DNA of 64,000 bases from positions 1,798,001 to 1,862,000 of the forward strand of contig NZ_VFOX01000001.1 in assembly GCF_006716345.1 (NCBI RefSeq), read 5' to 3'. Shown piece after piece: positions 31,268-45,130 of this stretch. Position 1 is the first letter of the stretch. Each line of letters begins with the position of its first letter. The stretch comes from Microbacterium saperdae. GTDB lineage: Bacteria; Actinomycetota; Actinomycetes; Actinomycetales; Microbacteriaceae. A model generated the notes under the pieces. That model had not been told where the DNA came from. It searched no databases and saw only the letters and a program-made list of their open reading frames with translations. A program made the translations under genes and the position numbers.

Positions 31268-32739
31268 GCGACGGTCAGCAGAACCGATCGAACAGGCGCC
31301 CTCAGGGGCGGTCCGGCGGCGGACGGCCGGCTGGTCCGCCGGCCCGGGGGCCACGGGGCCCGGTGCGCACGGTCCAGGCCGCGCGTCGGGTCGCCTTCGA
31401 CGTGCTGCGCGCAGTATCCGACTCCGATGCCTACGCGAACCTCGTCCTGCCCACGGCGATCGCGGAGGCGGGGTTGGATCCGCAGGACGCGGCGCTCGCG
31501 ACCGAGCTCACCTATGGCACGCTCCGGCGACGCGGCACCTACGACGCGATCATCGCCGCGGCCGCCGACCGCAGCACGGACGACATCGACCCGGTCGTGC
31601 TGGATGCGCTGCGCCTCGGTGTGCACCAGCTGCTCGCAACGCGGGTGGCATCTCACGCGGCGGTGAACGAGTCGGTCAACCTCGTCGCGACCGAGGGCGG
31701 TCGCGGGGCCTCGAGCTTCGCGAACGCGGTGCTCCGCCGAGTCACCCGGCAGACTCCGGAGGAGTGGCAGGAGCAGATCGAACGAGAAGCCCGGTCGGAC
31801 GACGAGCGGCTGGCGTTGCGCTCGGCGCACCCGGTCTGGATCATCCGCGCTCTCCGGCGGGCTCTCGCGGCCGAGGACCGTGTCGACGAGCTGGAAGCAC
31901 TGCTCGAGGCTGACAACGTCTCGCCCGAGGTGACTCTCGTGGCGCTGCCCGGTCTCGCCGAGCCGGGGGAGCCGCGACGGCCCTATGCCGCCACGGCGTA
32001 CGGCTCGCCCGGCGGGGATCCCTATCGCATCGTCGCCGGATCAGGCGGCACGGTGCGAGTACAGGACGAAGGCTCCCAGCTCGTGGCGCTCGCTCTCGCG
32101 GCGGCAGCGCCGATCGGCGAGGGGGAGCGCTGGCTCGATCTCTGCGCGGGACCCGGTGGCAAGACCGCCCTGCTCGCGGCACTGGCTCACCCGCACGGCG
32201 TGATCGTCGAGGCGAACGAGGTCATCCCGACCAGGGCACGCCTGGTGCGCAATGCCCTGCGTGGCGTGCCGGGCGACGTGGTCGTGCACGAGGCGGACGG
32301 GCGCGAGTTCGCGGCTTCCCGACCAGGTGAGTTCGACCGCATCCTCGTCGACGCGCCGTGCACGGGACTCGGCGCGCTGCGTCGCCGTCCCGAGGCCCGG
32401 TGGCGGAAGAGCCCGGCCGACGTCGCCGAGCTCGTGCCCCTGCAGGTGGAGCTCCTGTCCGCGGCGGTCGAGGCTCTGGCCCCCGGCGGCATCGTCGCCT
32501 ACGTCACGTGCTCGCCGCATCTGGCGGAGACCACGGGCGTGGTGCAGGACGTGCTCCGTTCACGCGAGGATCTGCGAGTCCTGGACGCGCGCGCCGTCGT
32601 CTCCGGGGTGGCGCTCGCGCCGATCGATCTGGCTGACGACGGCCGCTCCGAGCCCGGCACGGTGCAGCTCTGGCCGCACCGCCACGGCACTGACGCCATG
32701 TTCCTCGCGCTGTTGCAGCGCACACCACAGGGAGAGTAG
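31264..32739 (+). CDS. rsmB: 16S rRNA (cytosine-967-C5)-methyltransferase RsmB/Sun
   Basis: SAM-dependent m5C methyltransferase for 16S rRNA. The 491 residues comprise a basic Gly/Arg/Pro-rich tail (1-40), a NusB-like RNA-binding domain (about 40-180) and the Rossmann methyltransferase domain (about 230-490). SAM motif I is LDLCAGPGGKTALLAAL. The catalytic cysteines lie in VDAPCTGLGALRRRPEARW and VTCSPHLAET. It overlaps fmt by 4 nt and precedes rpe by 4 nt. Confidence 0.94.
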   Translation: MSDGQQNRSNRRPQGRSGGGRPAGPPARGPRGPVRTVQAARRVAFDVLRAVSDSDAYANLVLPTAIAEAGLDPQDAALATELTYGTLRRRGTYDAIIAAAADRSTDDIDPVVLDALRLGVHQLLATRVASHAAVNESVNLVATEGGRGASSFANAVLRRVTRQTPEEWQEQIEREARSDDERLALRSAHPVWIIRALRRALAAEDRVDELEALLEADNVSPEVTLVALPGLAEPGEPRRPYAATAYGSPGGDPYRIVAGSGGTVRVQDEGSQLVALALAAAAPIGEGERWLDLCAGPGGKTALLAALAHPHGVIVEANEVIPTRARLVRNALRGVPGDVVVHEADGREFAASRPGEFDRILVDAPCTGLGALRRRPEARWRKSPADVAELVPLQVELLSAAVEALAPGGIVAYVTCSPHLAETTGVVQDVLRSREDLRVLDARAVVSGVALAPIDLADDGRSEPGTVQLWPHRHGTDAMFLALLQRTPQGE

Positions 32740-32743
32740 AACC

Positions 32744-33424
32744 ATGGATCTGCCCCGCGCCCCCCGTATCAACCCCAGCATCCTCGCCGCCGACTTCGTC
32801 AACCTGCAGGCTGACCTCGCCCGCATCGCGACTGCCGACTTCGCGCATGTCGACGTCATGGACAACCACTTCGTGCCGAACCTCACCTTCGGTCCGCAGA
32901 TGGTCGAGCGCATCCAGGCGACCAGCCCGATCCCGCTCGACGTGCACCTGATGATCACCGATCCGGATCGGTGGGCACCCGAGTACGCGGAGATCGGCGC
33001 GGCGAGCGTGACCTTCCACCTCGAGGCTGCCGCCGACCCGGTGTCTCTCGCGCGGCGTCTGCGTGACATCGGCGCCCGCGCCGGGGTCGCGATCAAGCCG
33101 GGCACGCCTGTCGAGGGGCTGTACAGCGTGCTGGACGAGTTCGATCAGATCCTGGTGATGACCGTGGAGCCGGGATTCGGCGGGCAGGGATTCATGCCCG
33201 AGACCATGCCGAAGCTGCGCGCCCTGGCAGAAGAGGCGCGGCGTCGTGGCTCCCAGGTCTGGCTGCAGGTGGACGGCGGCATCTCCGATGCCACGATCGA
33301 GCAGGCGGCCGCTGCCGGGGCCGACACGTTCGTCGCCGGATCCGCGATCTACGGTGCGGATGACATCGAGGCGGCCGTCACTCGGCTCAGGGACCGCGCG
33401 CGAGCCGCTAGCCTGGAGGGGTGA
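32744..33424 (+). CDS. rpe: Ribulose-phosphate 3-epimerase
   Basis: TIM-barrel epimerase of the pentose phosphate pathway joining ribulose-5-P and xylulose-5-P. The 226-residue protein shows [34 protein letters not shown] with metal His/Asp, [20 protein letters not shown], and [13 protein letters not shown] 32744 lies 4 nt after rsmB; the in-frame sequence upstream runs inside rsmB. The last codons contain a TAGCCT box that may drive hisE. Confidence 0.96.
   Translation: MDLPRAPRINPSILAADFVNLQADLARIATADFAHVDVMDNHFVPNLTFGPQMVERIQATSPIPLDVHLMITDPDRWAPEYAEIGAASVTFHLEAAADPVSLARRLRDIGARAGVAIKPGTPVEGLYSVLDEFDQILVMTVEPGFGGQGFMPETMPKLRALAEEARRRGSQVWLQVDGGISDATIEQAAAAGADTFVAGSAIYGADDIEAAVTRLRDRARAASLEG
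33409..33414 (+). promoter_or_regulatory. Candidate -10 box for a leaderless hisE transcript
   Basis: TAGCCT lies inside the 3' end of rpe, 6 nt before the hisE GTG. That spacing predicts transcription starting at or next to the start codon. GGAGGG touches the GTG directly, which is too close for a normal ribosome binding site and supports the leaderless reading. Confidence 0.4.
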
Positions 33425-33684
33425 AGACTTTCGACGAGCTGTTCGCTGAGCTCAGCGTCAAGGCCGAGACCCGCCCAGAGGGATCCGGCACTGTCGCAGA
33501 GCTCGACGGCGGTGTGCACACGATCGGCAAGAAGATCGTCGAAGAGGCCGCCGAGGTCTGGATGGCATCCGAGTACGAGTCCGAAGAGGCGGCCGCTGAG
33601 GAGATCTCCCAGCTGCTGTACCACCTGCAGGTGATGATGATCGCGAAGGGTCTCACCCTGCAGGACGTCTACCGACATCTGTGA
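33421..33684 (+). CDS. hisE: Phosphoribosyl-ATP diphosphatase
   Basis: Second step of histidine synthesis, hydrolysing PR-ATP to PR-AMP. The 87-residue all-helical MazG-like protein has the metal-binding [18 protein letters not shown] segment (about residues 37-54) and [22 protein letters not shown] 33421 overlaps the rpe stop by 4 nt. hisG follows after 38 nt. HisE is separate from HisI here, as in other actinobacteria. Confidence 0.95.
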   Translation: MKTFDELFAELSVKAETRPEGSGTVAELDGGVHTIGKKIVEEAAEVWMASEYESEEAAAEEISQLLYHLQVMMIAKGLTLQDVYRHL

Positions 33685-33722
33685 CGCGCTCCGTTCCTTC
33701 TCCTTCGAACTGAAAGCTGTTC

Positions 33723-34565
33723 ATGCTGCGCATCGCCGTTCCCAACAAGGGCTCTCTCTCCGAGACCGCCGCTGAGATGCTCGCGGAGGCCGGCTACGCC
33801 GGTCGACGCGACCCCAAGACCCTGCACGTCATCGACGCCGACAACGACGTCGAGTTCTTCTTCCTGCGTCCCAAGGACATCGCCACCTACGTCGGATCCG
33901 GTGCGATCGATGTCGGCATCACGGGTCGCGACCTGCTGCTGGACGCGCGGATGCCGGGTGCCCGCGAGATCGAGGCGCTGGGCTTCGCCGGCTCCACGTT
34001 CCGGTTCGCCGCTCCCTCCGGCCGCTACACGGATGTGTCCGAGCTCGACGGGCTGCGCATCGCGACGTCGTACCCCGGCCTCGTCGACGCGTTCCTCGAT
34101 GAGCGCGGCATCGCGGTCGACCTGGTGCCGCTCGACGGCGCGGTCGAGTCCGCCGTCCGTCTCGGCGTGGCGGATGCGGTCGCCGACGTGGTCGAGACCG
34201 GAACCACCCTGCGTCAGGCCGGACTCGACGTGTTCGGGCCCGTGATCCTCCAGTCCGAGGCTGTGCTCATCGCCGGTCCGGTCGATGCGGATGGTTCCGA
34301 GACGCTGCTGCGCCGTCTACGCGGCGTGATGGTGGCTCGCCGCTTCGTGATGATCGACTACGACCTTCCGCTCGCCCTGCTGGACGACGCCGTGAAGATC
34401 GCGGGCGGCGTCGAGTCGCCGACCGTCTCGCCGCTGCGCGACCCGGAGTGGGTGGCTGTGCGCGTCATGGTGGCGCGTGCGCGCGTGAACCCCGTCATGG
34501 ACGCGCTGTACGCCCTCGGCGCCCGCGCCATCCTGGTCACGGCGATCCACAACGCGAGGCTCTGA
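33723..34565 (+). CDS. hisG: ATP phosphoribosyltransferase (long form)
   Basis: Commits ATP and PRPP to histidine synthesis. The 280-residue length shows the long HisG form with a C-terminal ACT-like regulatory domain (about residues 205-280) that binds histidine, so no HisZ is needed. Motifs include [18 protein letters not shown] at the N-terminus, [10 protein letters not shown], and the PRPP loop [16 protein letters not shown]. No clear ribosome binding site precedes ATG 33723. The final A of its TGA is the first base of the hisF ATG. Confidence 0.96.
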   Translation: MLRIAVPNKGSLSETAAEMLAEAGYAGRRDPKTLHVIDADNDVEFFFLRPKDIATYVGSGAIDVGITGRDLLLDARMPGAREIEALGFAGSTFRFAAPSGRYTDVSELDGLRIATSYPGLVDAFLDERGIAVDLVPLDGAVESAVRLGVADAVADVVETGTTLRQAGLDVFGPVILQSEAVLIAGPVDADGSETLLRRLRGVMVARRFVMIDYDLPLALLDDAVKIAGGVESPTVSPLRDPEWVAVRVMVARARVNPVMDALYALGARAILVTAIHNARL

Positions 34566-35326
34566 TGACTCTCGCCAGTCGTGTCATCCCGTGCCTCGAC
34601 GTGGCCGACGGCCGCGTGGTCAAGGGCGTCAACTTCGAGAACCTCCGCGACATGGGCGACCCGGTCGAGCTCGCCAGGCACTACGCCGCGCAGGGTGCGG
34701 ACGAGATCACCTTCCTCGACGTCACCGCCACGGTCGATGCGCGCGCCACGACCTTTGACGTGGTGCAGCGCACGGCCGAGCAGGTCTTCGTGCCGCTGAC
34801 GGTCGGTGGGGGAGTGCGTACCGTCGACGATGTCGCGCGTCTGCTCTCCGTAGGCGCGGACAAGGTAGGCGTCAACTCCGCGGCGATCGCGCGGCCGGCA
34901 CTGATCGGCGAGATCGCCGACCGGTTCGGCGCGCAGGTGCTCGTGCTGTCGCTCGACGTGAAGCGCGCGGACACGACTCCTTCCGGTTTCGTCGTCACGA
35001 CCCACGGCGGACGTACGCAGACGACGCTGGACGCCGTGGAATGGGCACGCGAGGCCACGGAGCGCGGTGCCGGCGAGCTGCTCGTGAACTCGATCGACGC
35101 CGACGGCACCCGTGACGGCTTCGACCTGGAGCTGGTCCGGCTCATGCGCGAAGCCGCCTCGGTGCCGGTGATCGCTTCGGGCGGTGCCGGCGACGTCTCG
35201 CACTTCGCCCCGGCCATCAAGGCGGGCGCGGATGCCGTGCTCGCCGCCAGCGTGTTCCACACCGGCGCGCTCACGGTCGGAGATGTCAAGGATGCGTTGC
35301 GCGCAGAGGGAGTGGTCGTCCGATGA
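34565..35326 (+). CDS. hisF: Imidazole glycerol phosphate synthase subunit HisF
   Basis: Cyclase subunit that with HisH converts PRFAR and ammonia to IGP and AICAR. The 253-residue TIM barrel begins [19 protein letters not shown] with the catalytic Asp near residue 11, and has GGGVRTVDD, a second catalytic Asp in [17 protein letters not shown], and [13 protein letters not shown]. HisH and HisA are not in this window. It overlaps hisG by 1 nt and hisI by 4 nt. Confidence 0.97.
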   Translation: MTLASRVIPCLDVADGRVVKGVNFENLRDMGDPVELARHYAAQGADEITFLDVTATVDARATTFDVVQRTAEQVFVPLTVGGGVRTVDDVARLLSVGADKVGVNSAAIARPALIGEIADRFGAQVLVLSLDVKRADTTPSGFVVTTHGGRTQTTLDAVEWAREATERGAGELLVNSIDADGTRDGFDLELVRLMREAASVPVIASGGAGDVSHFAPAIKAGADAVLAASVFHTGALTVGDVKDALRAEGVVVR

Positions 35327-35682
35327 GTGACGTCGAGACACGGATCGCACAGGTCGCGTGGAATTCCGACGGCCTGGCCCCGGTGATCGTGCAGCAGTGG
35401 GACACGCTCGAGGTGCTGATGCTGGCCTGGGTCGACGCGGAGGCGCTGCGGCGCACACTGACCACCGGCCGCGTCACCTACTGGTCGCGCTCCCGTCAGG
35501 AGTACTGGCGCAAGGGCGACACCTCCGGCAACATCCAGGTCGTGCACGACGCCCGACTCGATTGCGACGGCGACGCCATCCTGCTCCGCGTCGACCAGAC
35601 CGGGCCCGCATGCCACACCGGAACGCGCACCTGCTTCGACACGACGGACCTCGAAGCGGTCCCCGGGAGCAGCGCCGTATGA
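35323..35682 (+). CDS. hisI: Phosphoribosyl-AMP cyclohydrolase
   Basis: Opens the purine ring of PR-AMP, third step of histidine synthesis. The 119-residue protein has the family signature [19 protein letters not shown] (about residues 47-65), the metal Asp cluster in [21 protein letters not shown], and the zinc cysteines there and in RTCF. It overlaps hisF and the downstream membrane protein gene by 4 nt each, tying the his genes to the trp genes. Confidence 0.96.
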   Translation: MSDVETRIAQVAWNSDGLAPVIVQQWDTLEVLMLAWVDAEALRRTLTTGRVTYWSRSRQEYWRKGDTSGNIQVVHDARLDCDGDAILLRVDQTGPACHTGTRTCFDTTDLEAVPGSSAV

Positions 35683-36269
35683 ACATCGTCCGACGTGGCC
35701 GTTCGCTTTCGGTCTCCGGATTCCTCCTCGCCGGTGCGATCGGGATCATCTCCTCCACGCAGACCTGGGTCACGGTGGAGCGTGCGGATGCCGGCGAAGC
35801 GATCCTCGTCCCTGGAGCGTCTGCGCTGGTGCTGCTCGCGCCCCTCAGCCTCGCGGTGCTCGCACTCGGTGCGGCGCTTTCGATCGCGGGACGCCCTGTG
35901 CGTCTCGTGTTCGGCGTGCTGGCAGGAGTCTGCGCGGTCTTCCTGGGCTGGTCCACGCTGCAGCTGCTGATCTCGGTACCGGAGTCGGCGATCGGCCCGA
36001 CGGTGACCGAGGTGACGGGGCTTGCCGGCAGCACCGCACTGGGCGATGTCGTGCAGTCGGCCGTGCCGACGGCCTGGCCCGTCATCGCTCTGTTCGGCTG
36101 GGTGATCCTGCTCCTCGCATCGCTGCTGGTGCTGTTCACCTGGCGGAAGTGGAAGGTCGGCGGGCGGCGTTACCGCACCGCGACTGCTGACGGTCCGGCA
36201 CATGACGGCCCCGTCGACGCGATCGATTCCTGGGACGACCTGTCCCGCGGAACCGATCCCACGCGTTGA
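35679..36269 (+). CDS. Tryptophan-biosynthesis-associated membrane protein (Trp_oprn_chp)
   Basis: A 196-residue protein with four hydrophobic segments (about residues 11-28, 45-69, 76-98 and 130-155) and a charged cytoplasmic tail. It matches the actinobacterial family of membrane proteins found in trp operons; its biochemical role is unknown. TQTWVTV after the first helix is a typical family feature. ATG 35679 overlaps the hisI TGA. In most actinobacteria trpE precedes this gene; here it is missing. Confidence 0.85.
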   Translation: MNIVRRGRSLSVSGFLLAGAIGIISSTQTWVTVERADAGEAILVPGASALVLLAPLSLAVLALGAALSIAGRPVRLVFGVLAGVCAVFLGWSTLQLLISVPESAIGPTVTEVTGLAGSTALGDVVQSAVPTAWPVIALFGWVILLLASLLVLFTWRKWKVGGRRYRTATADGPAHDGPVDAIDSWDDLSRGTDPTR

Positions 36270-36275
36270 CACCGA

Positions 36276-36281
36276 TAGACT
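36276..36281 (+). promoter_or_regulatory. Candidate -10 box for the HGxxPAAW-trpCBA unit
   Basis: TAGACT lies 7 nt after the membrane protein stop and 35 nt before the next ATG. The downstream gene also has a GGAGGA ribosome binding site at about 36306-36311. It may give trpC-trpB-trpA a promoter independent of the his genes. A TTGACA at 36266-36271 is too close to serve as its -35. Confidence 0.4.
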
Positions 36282-36315
36282 GAACCCGATCCCGTAGTCG
36301 TCCCCGGAGGAGAAC

Positions 36316-36561
36316 ATGACCAACCCGATCGCCGACCCCGGCCACGGACACTCGCCGGCGGCCTGGACCGCCGTGATCATCATGCTCGTCGGCTTCACGG
36401 TCGGCACGCTGGCGTTCTGCCTGGCGGAGTTCAGCCCCGTCTGGGTCGCCCTCATCTGGGTCTCTGCGGCTCTCATCCCCATCGGAGCGCTCGTGGGCTG
36501 GGTGCTCGCACGCGCCGGCTACGGCGTGAAGGGCCCCAAGTACTCTCCGAAGGCGCACTAG
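36316..36561 (+). CDS. Small HGxxPAAW-family membrane protein
   Basis: An 81-residue protein with the family signature HGHSPAAW at residues 10-17 and two membrane helices (about 17-38 and 43-66). This family recurs just upstream of trpC in Microbacteriaceae and other actinobacteria. No activity is known. The TAG stop shares its G with the trpC GTG start (TAGTG), so the two are translationally coupled. Confidence 0.82.
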   Translation: MTNPIADPGHGHSPAAWTAVIIMLVGFTVGTLAFCLAEFSPVWVALIWVSAALIPIGALVGWVLARAGYGVKGPKYSPKAH

Positions 36562-37370
36562 TGGTCCTCGCCGACCTGACGGCCGGCGCAGTCGCTGACG
36601 CCGAACGTCGTGCGCAGTCGCGTCCGTTGGCGCAGGTCGAGAGCGATGCCCTCGCCCGTCCCGCCGCCAAGGATGCTCTGTCCTTCCTCGCTCCCGCGGA
36701 TCGAGTGAAGATCATCGCCGAGGTGAAGCGCGCGAGCCCGTCACGTGGTCCGCTCGCGTCGATCCCCGACCCGGCGCTCCAGGCCTCGCTGTACGAGACC
36801 GGTGGCGCCTCGGCGATCAGCGTGCTCACCGAGGAGCGCCGCTTCGGTGGCAGCCTCGCCGATCTCGAGGCCGTCACGGCCCGGGTCTCGGTTCCGGTGC
36901 TGCGCAAGGACTTCATCGCAACCCGCTACCAGGTGCTCGAGGCGCGTTCCGCGGGTGCCGATCTCGTTCTGCTCATCGTCGCCGGGCTCGACCGTTCGGT
37001 GCTGGAGGAGCTGTTCGCGTTCATCACCGAGCTCGGCATGACGCCGCTCGTCGAGACCCACTCCGCAGACGAGCTGGAAGTCGCGATCGACCTCGGCGCG
37101 CCGCTGATCGGCGTGAACGCCCGCGACCTCACGACGCTCGAGCTGGATCGCGATCTCTTCGGTCGTCTCTCCGACCGCATCCCCGACACCGCGGTCAAGA
37201 TCGCCGAGTCCGCGGTGCTGTCACCGGAAGACGTCACCCACTACCGTTCGGCCGGTGCCGACGTGGTCCTGATCGGTGAGGCTCTCGTCACGGGCGACCC
37301 TGTCGCCACGTTGACGCGTTTCCTCGACGCCGGATCCATCGCACTGCCCGGCAGGAAGAAGACACCGTGA
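36561..37370 (+). CDS. trpC: Indole-3-glycerol phosphate synthase
   Basis: Closes CdRP to indole-3-glycerol phosphate. The 269-residue TIM barrel has [15 protein letters not shown] with the catalytic Lys, [42 protein letters not shown], and [15 protein letters not shown]. The GTG start overlaps the previous TAG. No TrpF domain is fused; actinobacteria often use PriA/HisA for that step. It overlaps trpB by 4 nt. Confidence 0.96.
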   Translation: MVLADLTAGAVADAERRAQSRPLAQVESDALARPAAKDALSFLAPADRVKIIAEVKRASPSRGPLASIPDPALQASLYETGGASAISVLTEERRFGGSLADLEAVTARVSVPVLRKDFIATRYQVLEARSAGADLVLLIVAGLDRSVLEELFAFITELGMTPLVETHSADELEVAIDLGAPLIGVNARDLTTLELDRDLFGRLSDRIPDTAVKIAESAVLSPEDVTHYRSAGADVVLIGEALVTGDPVATLTRFLDAGSIALPGRKKTP

Positions 37371-38635
37371 GCCTGCGCGACCAGCATGGTCCCTACTTCG
37401 GTGATTTCGGCGGACGTTTCATGCCGGAATCCCTCATCGCCGCGATCGATGAGCTCACGGCGGCGTACACCGCGGCCGTCGCCGATCCCGAGTTCCGCGC
37501 GGAGCTTGCTCATCTGCTGAGCTCCTACGCGGGGCGTCCCTCCGCGATCACCGAGGTCGCCCGGTTCGCCGAGCATGCCGGGGGAGCGCGCGTCTTCCTC
37601 AAGCGCGAGGACCTCAACCACACGGGCTCGCACAAGATCAACAACGTGCTCGGGCAGGCGCTGCTCACCAAGCGCCTCGGCAAGACCCGCGTGATCGCCG
37701 AGACCGGTGCCGGCCAGCACGGTGTGGCGACGGCCACCGCCGCCGCACTGTTCGGCCTCGACTGCACGATCTACATGGGTGAGGTCGACACCGAGCGCCA
37801 GGCGCTCAATGTCGCCCGGATGCGTCTGCTCGGTGCCGAGGTCGTGGCGGTGACGTCCGGATCGCGCACGCTCAAGGACGCGATCAACGACGCCTACCGC
37901 GACTGGGTGGCCTCGGTCGAGACGACCAACTACATCTTCGGCACCGCGGCGGGTCCGCATCCGTTCCCCGCGATGGTCCGCGACTTCCAGAAGATCATCG
38001 GTGAAGAGGCACGCGAACAGCTCCTCACCGAGGTCGGACGCCTTCCCGACGTCGTCGTCGCCTGCGTCGGCGGGGGTTCCAACGCCATCGGCATGTTCGA
38101 CGCGTTCCTCGACGACGAGGGCGTGAAGCTCTACGGCGTCGAGGCGGCAGGGGACGGCGTCGACACGCCGAAGCACGCCGCATCGATCGAGCGCGGTCGC
38201 CCTGGCGTGCTGCACGGCTCCCGCACGTACGTCCTGCAGGACGAGGACGGGCAGACCATCGAGTCGCACTCCATCTCGGCAGGACTCGACTACCCCGGCG
38301 TCGGCCCGGAGCACTCATGGCTGGCCGACATCGGTCGCGCCGAGTACATCCCGGCGACGGACGACGAAGCCATGCAGGCGCTCCGTCTGCTCAGCAGGAC
38401 CGAGGGGATCATCCCCGCCATCGAGTCCGCGCACGCACTGGCTGGCGCCCTGCGCATCGGTCGCGAGCTCGGGCCCGACGCCGTGATCGCGGTCTGTCTC
38501 TCGGGCCGTGGTGACAAGGACATGGACACGGCAGCCCGGTACTTCGACCTGTACGACGCGGCCGCACTCGCGCACGACGTGACCGAGGAGAGCGCCGAGC
38601 AGGACGCCGCCTCGAAAGGGGAGCCGGAGCTATGA
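37367..38635 (+). CDS. trpB: Tryptophan synthase beta chain
   Basis: PLP enzyme that joins indole and serine to tryptophan. The 422-residue protein has the PLP lysine Lys90 in HTGSHKINN, the glycine-rich phosphate loop [10 protein letters not shown], and the allosteric segment [10 protein letters not shown]. The N-terminus [13 protein letters not shown] is characteristic. It forms the alpha2-beta2 complex with TrpA. GTG start overlaps trpC, and its end overlaps the trpA ATG by 4 nt. Confidence 0.97.
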   Translation: MSLRDQHGPYFGDFGGRFMPESLIAAIDELTAAYTAAVADPEFRAELAHLLSSYAGRPSAITEVARFAEHAGGARVFLKREDLNHTGSHKINNVLGQALLTKRLGKTRVIAETGAGQHGVATATAAALFGLDCTIYMGEVDTERQALNVARMRLLGAEVVAVTSGSRTLKDAINDAYRDWVASVETTNYIFGTAAGPHPFPAMVRDFQKIIGEEAREQLLTEVGRLPDVVVACVGGGSNAIGMFDAFLDDEGVKLYGVEAAGDGVDTPKHAASIERGRPGVLHGSRTYVLQDEDGQTIESHSISAGLDYPGVGPEHSWLADIGRAEYIPATDDEAMQALRLLSRTEGIIPAIESAHALAGALRIGRELGPDAVIAVCLSGRGDKDMDTAARYFDLYDAAALAHDVTEESAEQDAASKGEPEL

Positions 38636-39435
38636 GTCGCGTCGAACAGGCCATCGCCGCCGCGCACGATGCCGGCCGCAGCGCGTTCGTCGGGTATCTT
38701 CCCGTCGGCTTCCCCGACCTGCAGACGAGTATCGACGCCGCGATCACGCTCGCGCGGAACGGCGTCGACATCATCGAGCTCGGCCCGCCCTACAGCGATC
38801 CGGTGATGGACGGGGCCGTGATCCAGGAGGCGACGACGCTGGCGCTGGCGGCCGGATTCAAGACCGCCGATCTGTTCACCGCGCTGCGCGCCATCACGGC
38901 TGAGGTCGACGTGCCCGTTCTCGTCATGACGTACTGGAACCCCGTGCTCCAGTACGGCATCGATCGTTACGCCGACGACCTCCTCGCCGCCGGCGGTGCA
39001 GGTCTGATCACCCCGGACATCACGCCGGAAGAGGCAGGGGAGTGGATCGCCGCCAGCGAGCGCACCGGCCTCGACCGCGTGTTCCTCGCCGCGCCCACCT
39101 CCTCGGACGCCCGTCTCGACCTCGTCGTGCAGGCGTCGACCGGCTTCGTCTACACGGTCTCCACCATGGGGATCACGGGCGAGCGCACCGAACTCGATCG
39201 TGCCGCCCGCACACTGGTCGGTCGACTGCGTGAGCACGGGGCCACCCGCGCCTGCGTCGGCATCGGCATCTCGACGGCCGAACAGATCTCCGGGGTGTCC
39301 GAGTACGCAGACGGCGCCATCGTCGGCACCGCGCTGGTCCGCGCCCTGCGTGACGGCGGAATCCCCGCCCTCGCAGAAGTCACCCGAAACCTGGCCTCCG
39401 GCACGTCGTCGGCACGCCCCGTACACGAGAACTAG
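38632..39435 (+). CDS. trpA: Tryptophan synthase alpha chain
   Basis: Cleaves indole-3-glycerol phosphate to indole, channelled to TrpB. The 267-residue TIM barrel carries the catalytic Glu in [16 protein letters not shown] (the usual ELGxPxSDPxxDG), [15 protein letters not shown], and the phosphate loop [11 protein letters not shown]. The substitution of P for the more usual V in ELGPPYSD is minor. The TAG stop at 39433-39435 begins a TAGAAT box positioned to drive lgt. Confidence 0.96.
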   Translation: MSRVEQAIAAAHDAGRSAFVGYLPVGFPDLQTSIDAAITLARNGVDIIELGPPYSDPVMDGAVIQEATTLALAAGFKTADLFTALRAITAEVDVPVLVMTYWNPVLQYGIDRYADDLLAAGGAGLITPDITPEEAGEWIAASERTGLDRVFLAAPTSSDARLDLVVQASTGFVYTVSTMGITGERTELDRAARTLVGRLREHGATRACVGIGISTAEQISGVSEYADGAIVGTALVRALRDGGIPALAEVTRNLASGTSSARPVHEN

Positions 39436-39438
39436 AAT
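39433..39438 (+). promoter_or_regulatory. Candidate -10 box for a leaderless lgt transcript
   Basis: TAGAAT overlaps the trpA stop codon and ends 7 nt before the lgt ATG, a spacing that predicts a leaderless mRNA. No ribosome binding site precedes the ATG, which supports this. Confidence 0.5.
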
Positions 39439-39445
39439 CGCACTC

Positions 39446-40468
39446 ATGTCCCTTGCGCTCCACACCTTCAACGGCGTGCTCGCCAGCATCCCGAGCCCTC
39501 CCGTGTCCTACATCGACCTGGGCCCGATCCGCATCCACTTCTACGCGCTGTGCATCATCGCCGGCATCATCGCCGCCGCGCTGATCACGAACCACCGCCT
39601 CACCAAGCGCGGAGCGGAGCCGTGGGTCGTGATCGACATCTCGATCCTCGCGGTTCCGCTGGCGATCATCGGAGCGCGCATCTTCCACGTGCTCACCCAC
39701 CCGAACTTCTACTTCGGCGAGGGCAAGAACACCTGGAACCCCTTCGAGCCCGGATCCGTCTGGGCCATCTGGGAGGGTGGCATCGCGATCTTCGGCGCCC
39801 TCATCGGTGGTGCGATCGGTGCGTACCTCGGCTGCAAGTGGACGGGCATCCGCTTCTGGACGTTCGCCGATGCCCTCGCCCCCGGTCTTCTGCTCGCACA
39901 GGCGATGGGCCGCTTCGGCAACTGGTTCAACCACGAGCTCTTCGGTCTGCCGACCGACCTGCCCTGGGGCCTGGAGATCGAGTCGACGAACTCGGCCTTC
40001 CCTCCCGGCCTGCCCGAGGGCACGCTGTTCCACCCGACCTTCCTCTACGAGGTGCTGTGGAACGGCCTCGGCGTCCTCGTGCTGCTGTGGCTCGGCCGCA
40101 AGCTCTTCTTCCAGTGGGGTCGTCTGTTCGCGATCTACCTGATCTGGTACAGCGCCGGCCGCGTGGTCTGGGAGTCGATCCGCATCGATCCGAGCGAGAT
40201 CATCCTCGGTCTGCGCAGCAACGTCTGGGCCGCCATCATCGGCATCGTGGTGGGCCTCGCGATCCTCGTCGTACAGACGCGCCGTCACCCCGGACTGGAG
40301 CCTTCGCCGTACCAGCCGGGTCGCGGACGGAAGGATGTCGACGCTGATGTAGAATCACAGGACAATCCCTCCGATTTCGTGGACGTGAGCGAGCCTCCGT
40401 CCGAAGAGATCACCGCTGGAGCCAGCGCCACAAGCACCGCTCCCTCGGACGCGGAAGGCTCGCGATAG
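39446..40468 (+). CDS. lgt: Prolipoprotein diacylglyceryl transferase
   Basis: Membrane enzyme that attaches diacylglycerol to the lipobox cysteine of prolipoproteins. The 340-residue protein has about seven membrane segments and the Lgt signature GRFGNWFNHELFG (about residues 153-165). FYALCIIAGIIAA near the N-terminus and RIFHVLTHPNFYF are also conserved. A hydrophilic Ser/Thr/Pro/Glu-rich tail of about 60 residues extends the C-terminus, as in other actinobacteria. ATG 39446 has no ribosome binding site but a -10 box 7 nt upstream. Position after trpA is conserved in actinobacteria. Confidence 0.95.
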   Translation: MSLALHTFNGVLASIPSPPVSYIDLGPIRIHFYALCIIAGIIAAALITNHRLTKRGAEPWVVIDISILAVPLAIIGARIFHVLTHPNFYFGEGKNTWNPFEPGSVWAIWEGGIAIFGALIGGAIGAYLGCKWTGIRFWTFADALAPGLLLAQAMGRFGNWFNHELFGLPTDLPWGLEIESTNSAFPPGLPEGTLFHPTFLYEVLWNGLGVLVLLWLGRKLFFQWGRLFAIYLIWYSAGRVVWESIRIDPSEIILGLRSNVWAAIIGIVVGLAILVVQTRRHPGLEPSPYQPGRGRKDVDADVESQDNPSDFVDVSEPPSEEITAGASATSTAPSDAEGSR

Positions 40469-40471
40469 CCT
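40466..40471 (+). promoter_or_regulatory. Candidate -10 box for gltBD
   Basis: TAGCCT overlaps the lgt TAG stop. Transcription would start near 40478, giving gltB a leader of about 72 nt. GAGGAC at about 40536-40541 is a plausible ribosome binding site. Confidence 0.35.
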
Positions 40472-40549
40472 CTGGTCCGCGAGGACCCCACTGCATTCGC
40501 CCGGCCAATGACGTCCCCGGGTCATCTGAAGATCTGAGGACGGTACCGC

Positions 40550-45122
<4,573 letters not shown>

Positions 45123-45130
<8 letters not shown>

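Noticed and set aside
36266..36271. TTGACA as a -35 element for the HGxxPAAW gene
   Set aside because: It lies only 4 nt before the TAGACT box; a functional pair needs about 17 nt.
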